Shown here: positions 19,808 to 20,199 of the stretch, in pieces
How positions within the stretch are numbered: position 1 is the stretch's first letter
How the letters are laid out: the number at the start of each line of letters is the position of its first letter
Assembly: GCA_964632435.1 (NCBI GenBank)
Contig: CAZWEJ010000010.1
Location: 1-20,199 of the forward strand
DNA from: CAZWEJ01 sp964632435
Lineage (GTDB): Bacteria > Patescibacteriota > Saccharimonadia > UBA4664 > SCTI01
Direction: 5' to 3'
Length of the DNA: 20,199 nucleotides
Made by a program: the position numbers and the translations under genes
The notes under the pieces: model-generated
The model's database searches: none
What the model was told of the DNA's origin: nothing
The model's input: the letters and a program-made list of their open reading frames with translations, nothing else

Positions 19808-20199
19808 TTACTTCCCATAGTTACTCAGTAGAATGCTAAGATCAAAAATGTCTACTATGCCACTCGAGTTAATATCACCAGTACCTGTCTTACCATAGTT
19901 ACTAAGCAGAGTAGAGAGGTCGGTCATATTAACAATACCGTCATTATTGAGGTCTCCGGCTTTGCTTTGAGGTGGAGTCCCTCCGTATTCGTCTGCGCCT
20001 GCATCACATGCTGGCCCGCTGGGCCTCAATTGATTGTTTATATCTATAGCTCCTAACTCGTGGGTACAATAATCACTTGTACTGGGTGGTTCAGCTTTAT
20101 CTATCGCTGGTGATTGCGCTGTTAACCTCAAATCTGAGTCGAGTCCTGCTGCACTCAAAGAATATGCAGGCCCATTAACCCAAGTGTCAGATCCGCAGG
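19808..20199 (-). CDS. C-terminal part of a secreted beta-helix-type protein with dockerin-like repeats (5'-truncated)
   Basis: The frame stays open to the window edge (first full codon at 20197), so only the C-terminus is present; a TTG at 20158 is not a real start. The visible part begins CGSDTWVNGPAYS and carries the closing pattern of choice-of-anchor Q / parallel beta-helix proteins: LRLTAQSPAIDKA, HELGAIDINNQLRP and GPACDAGADEYGG. Two dockerin type I-like calcium loops follow: DLNNDGIVNMTD and DINSSGIVDIFD, each with an LSxLLSNYGK helix, ending at the C-terminus. The pair is nearly the same as that in the GH16 protein. It is probably a large secreted or surface protein; the adhesin or polysaccharide-binding role is unknown. 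It is followed by the 19081-19788 gene on the same strand. Confidence 0.85.
   Translation of the reverse strand, partial: CGSDTWVNGPAYSLSAAGLDSDLRLTAQSPAIDKAEPPSTSDYCTHELGAIDINNQLRPSGPACDAGADEYGGTPPQSKAGDLNNDGIVNMTDLSTLLSNYGKTGTGDINSSGIVDIFDLSILLSNYGK

Noticed and set aside
1..20199. Recoded stop codons (UGA as glycine) as in some CPR lineages
   Set aside because: Real genes end in TGA as well as TAA and TAG (for example 916-918 and 6872-6874), and no gene contains in-frame TGA.
1..20199. CRISPR array, insertion sequence, integrase or prophage
   Set aside because: No regularly spaced direct repeats, transposase or recombinase motifs, or structural phage proteins are visible. The mosaic segment has only terminator-type repeats.

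Overview
The window looks like chromosome of a Patescibacteria (CPR) bacterium, most likely an environmental Saccharibacteria relative. This assignment is an inference. It rests on the style of the histidine-kinase cores, dockerin-type repeats on secreted proteins, many small membrane proteins, very tight gene packing and leaderless-looking first genes. TAA, TAG and TGA all end genes here, so the standard code fits. No transposase, integrase, CRISPR array or rRNA is visible.

Layout. (1) Positions 1-55 hold the 3' end of a tRNA-Lys(CTT). (2) Positions 154-3619 (+) hold a sigma-4/alpha-CTD-like DNA-binding protein, a DUF2177 membrane protein, a DUF2200 protein, a YggT-like membrane protein, a two-TM potassium channel and a secreted GH16 glucanase carrying a dockerin-like pair. 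(3) A small conserved membrane protein (-) lies back-to-back with a LOV blue-light receptor protein (+). (4) Positions 6087-4437 (-) hold PlsC acyltransferase, a CheY-like receiver and a DedA protein. (5) From the opposite face of the same promoter, positions 6134-13038 (+) form a six-gene run: FeeM/LuxI-like N-acyltransferase, membrane-tethered SAM methyltransferase, 7TM-GAF histidine kinase, soluble GAF histidine kinase, receiver and MFS transporter. (6) Positions 13075-19020 form a mosaic accessory segment. It has many short, mostly single genes of unknown function with strong Shine-Dalgarno sites, own promoters and own GC-rich terminators. Several look clearly more GC-rich than their neighbours. 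Recognisable genes are an RRM RNA-binding protein, an SRPBCC protein and an HxlR regulator. (7) Positions 20199-19081 (-) hold the C-terminus of a secreted beta-helix protein with a second dockerin-like pair, followed by a single-TM hypothetical protein.

How the genes may work together. The most interesting unit is 4437-13038. A GNAT/FeeM-type N-acyltransferase, a PlsC O-acyltransferase and a methyltransferase share a divergent promoter. They are linked to a DedA lipid-scramblase-like protein, two kinases, two receivers and an exporter. This could be an amino-lipid (ornithine-lipid-like) membrane pathway under two-component control, or an acyl-amino-acid signal locus with synthesis, sensing and export. 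Both readings are inference. The LOV protein next door adds a possible light input. The two dockerin proteins at the ends of the window share almost the same repeat, suggesting a common surface-attachment device. Leaderless-type start sites, some placed directly after a terminator U-tract, are a recurring expression pattern in the first half.
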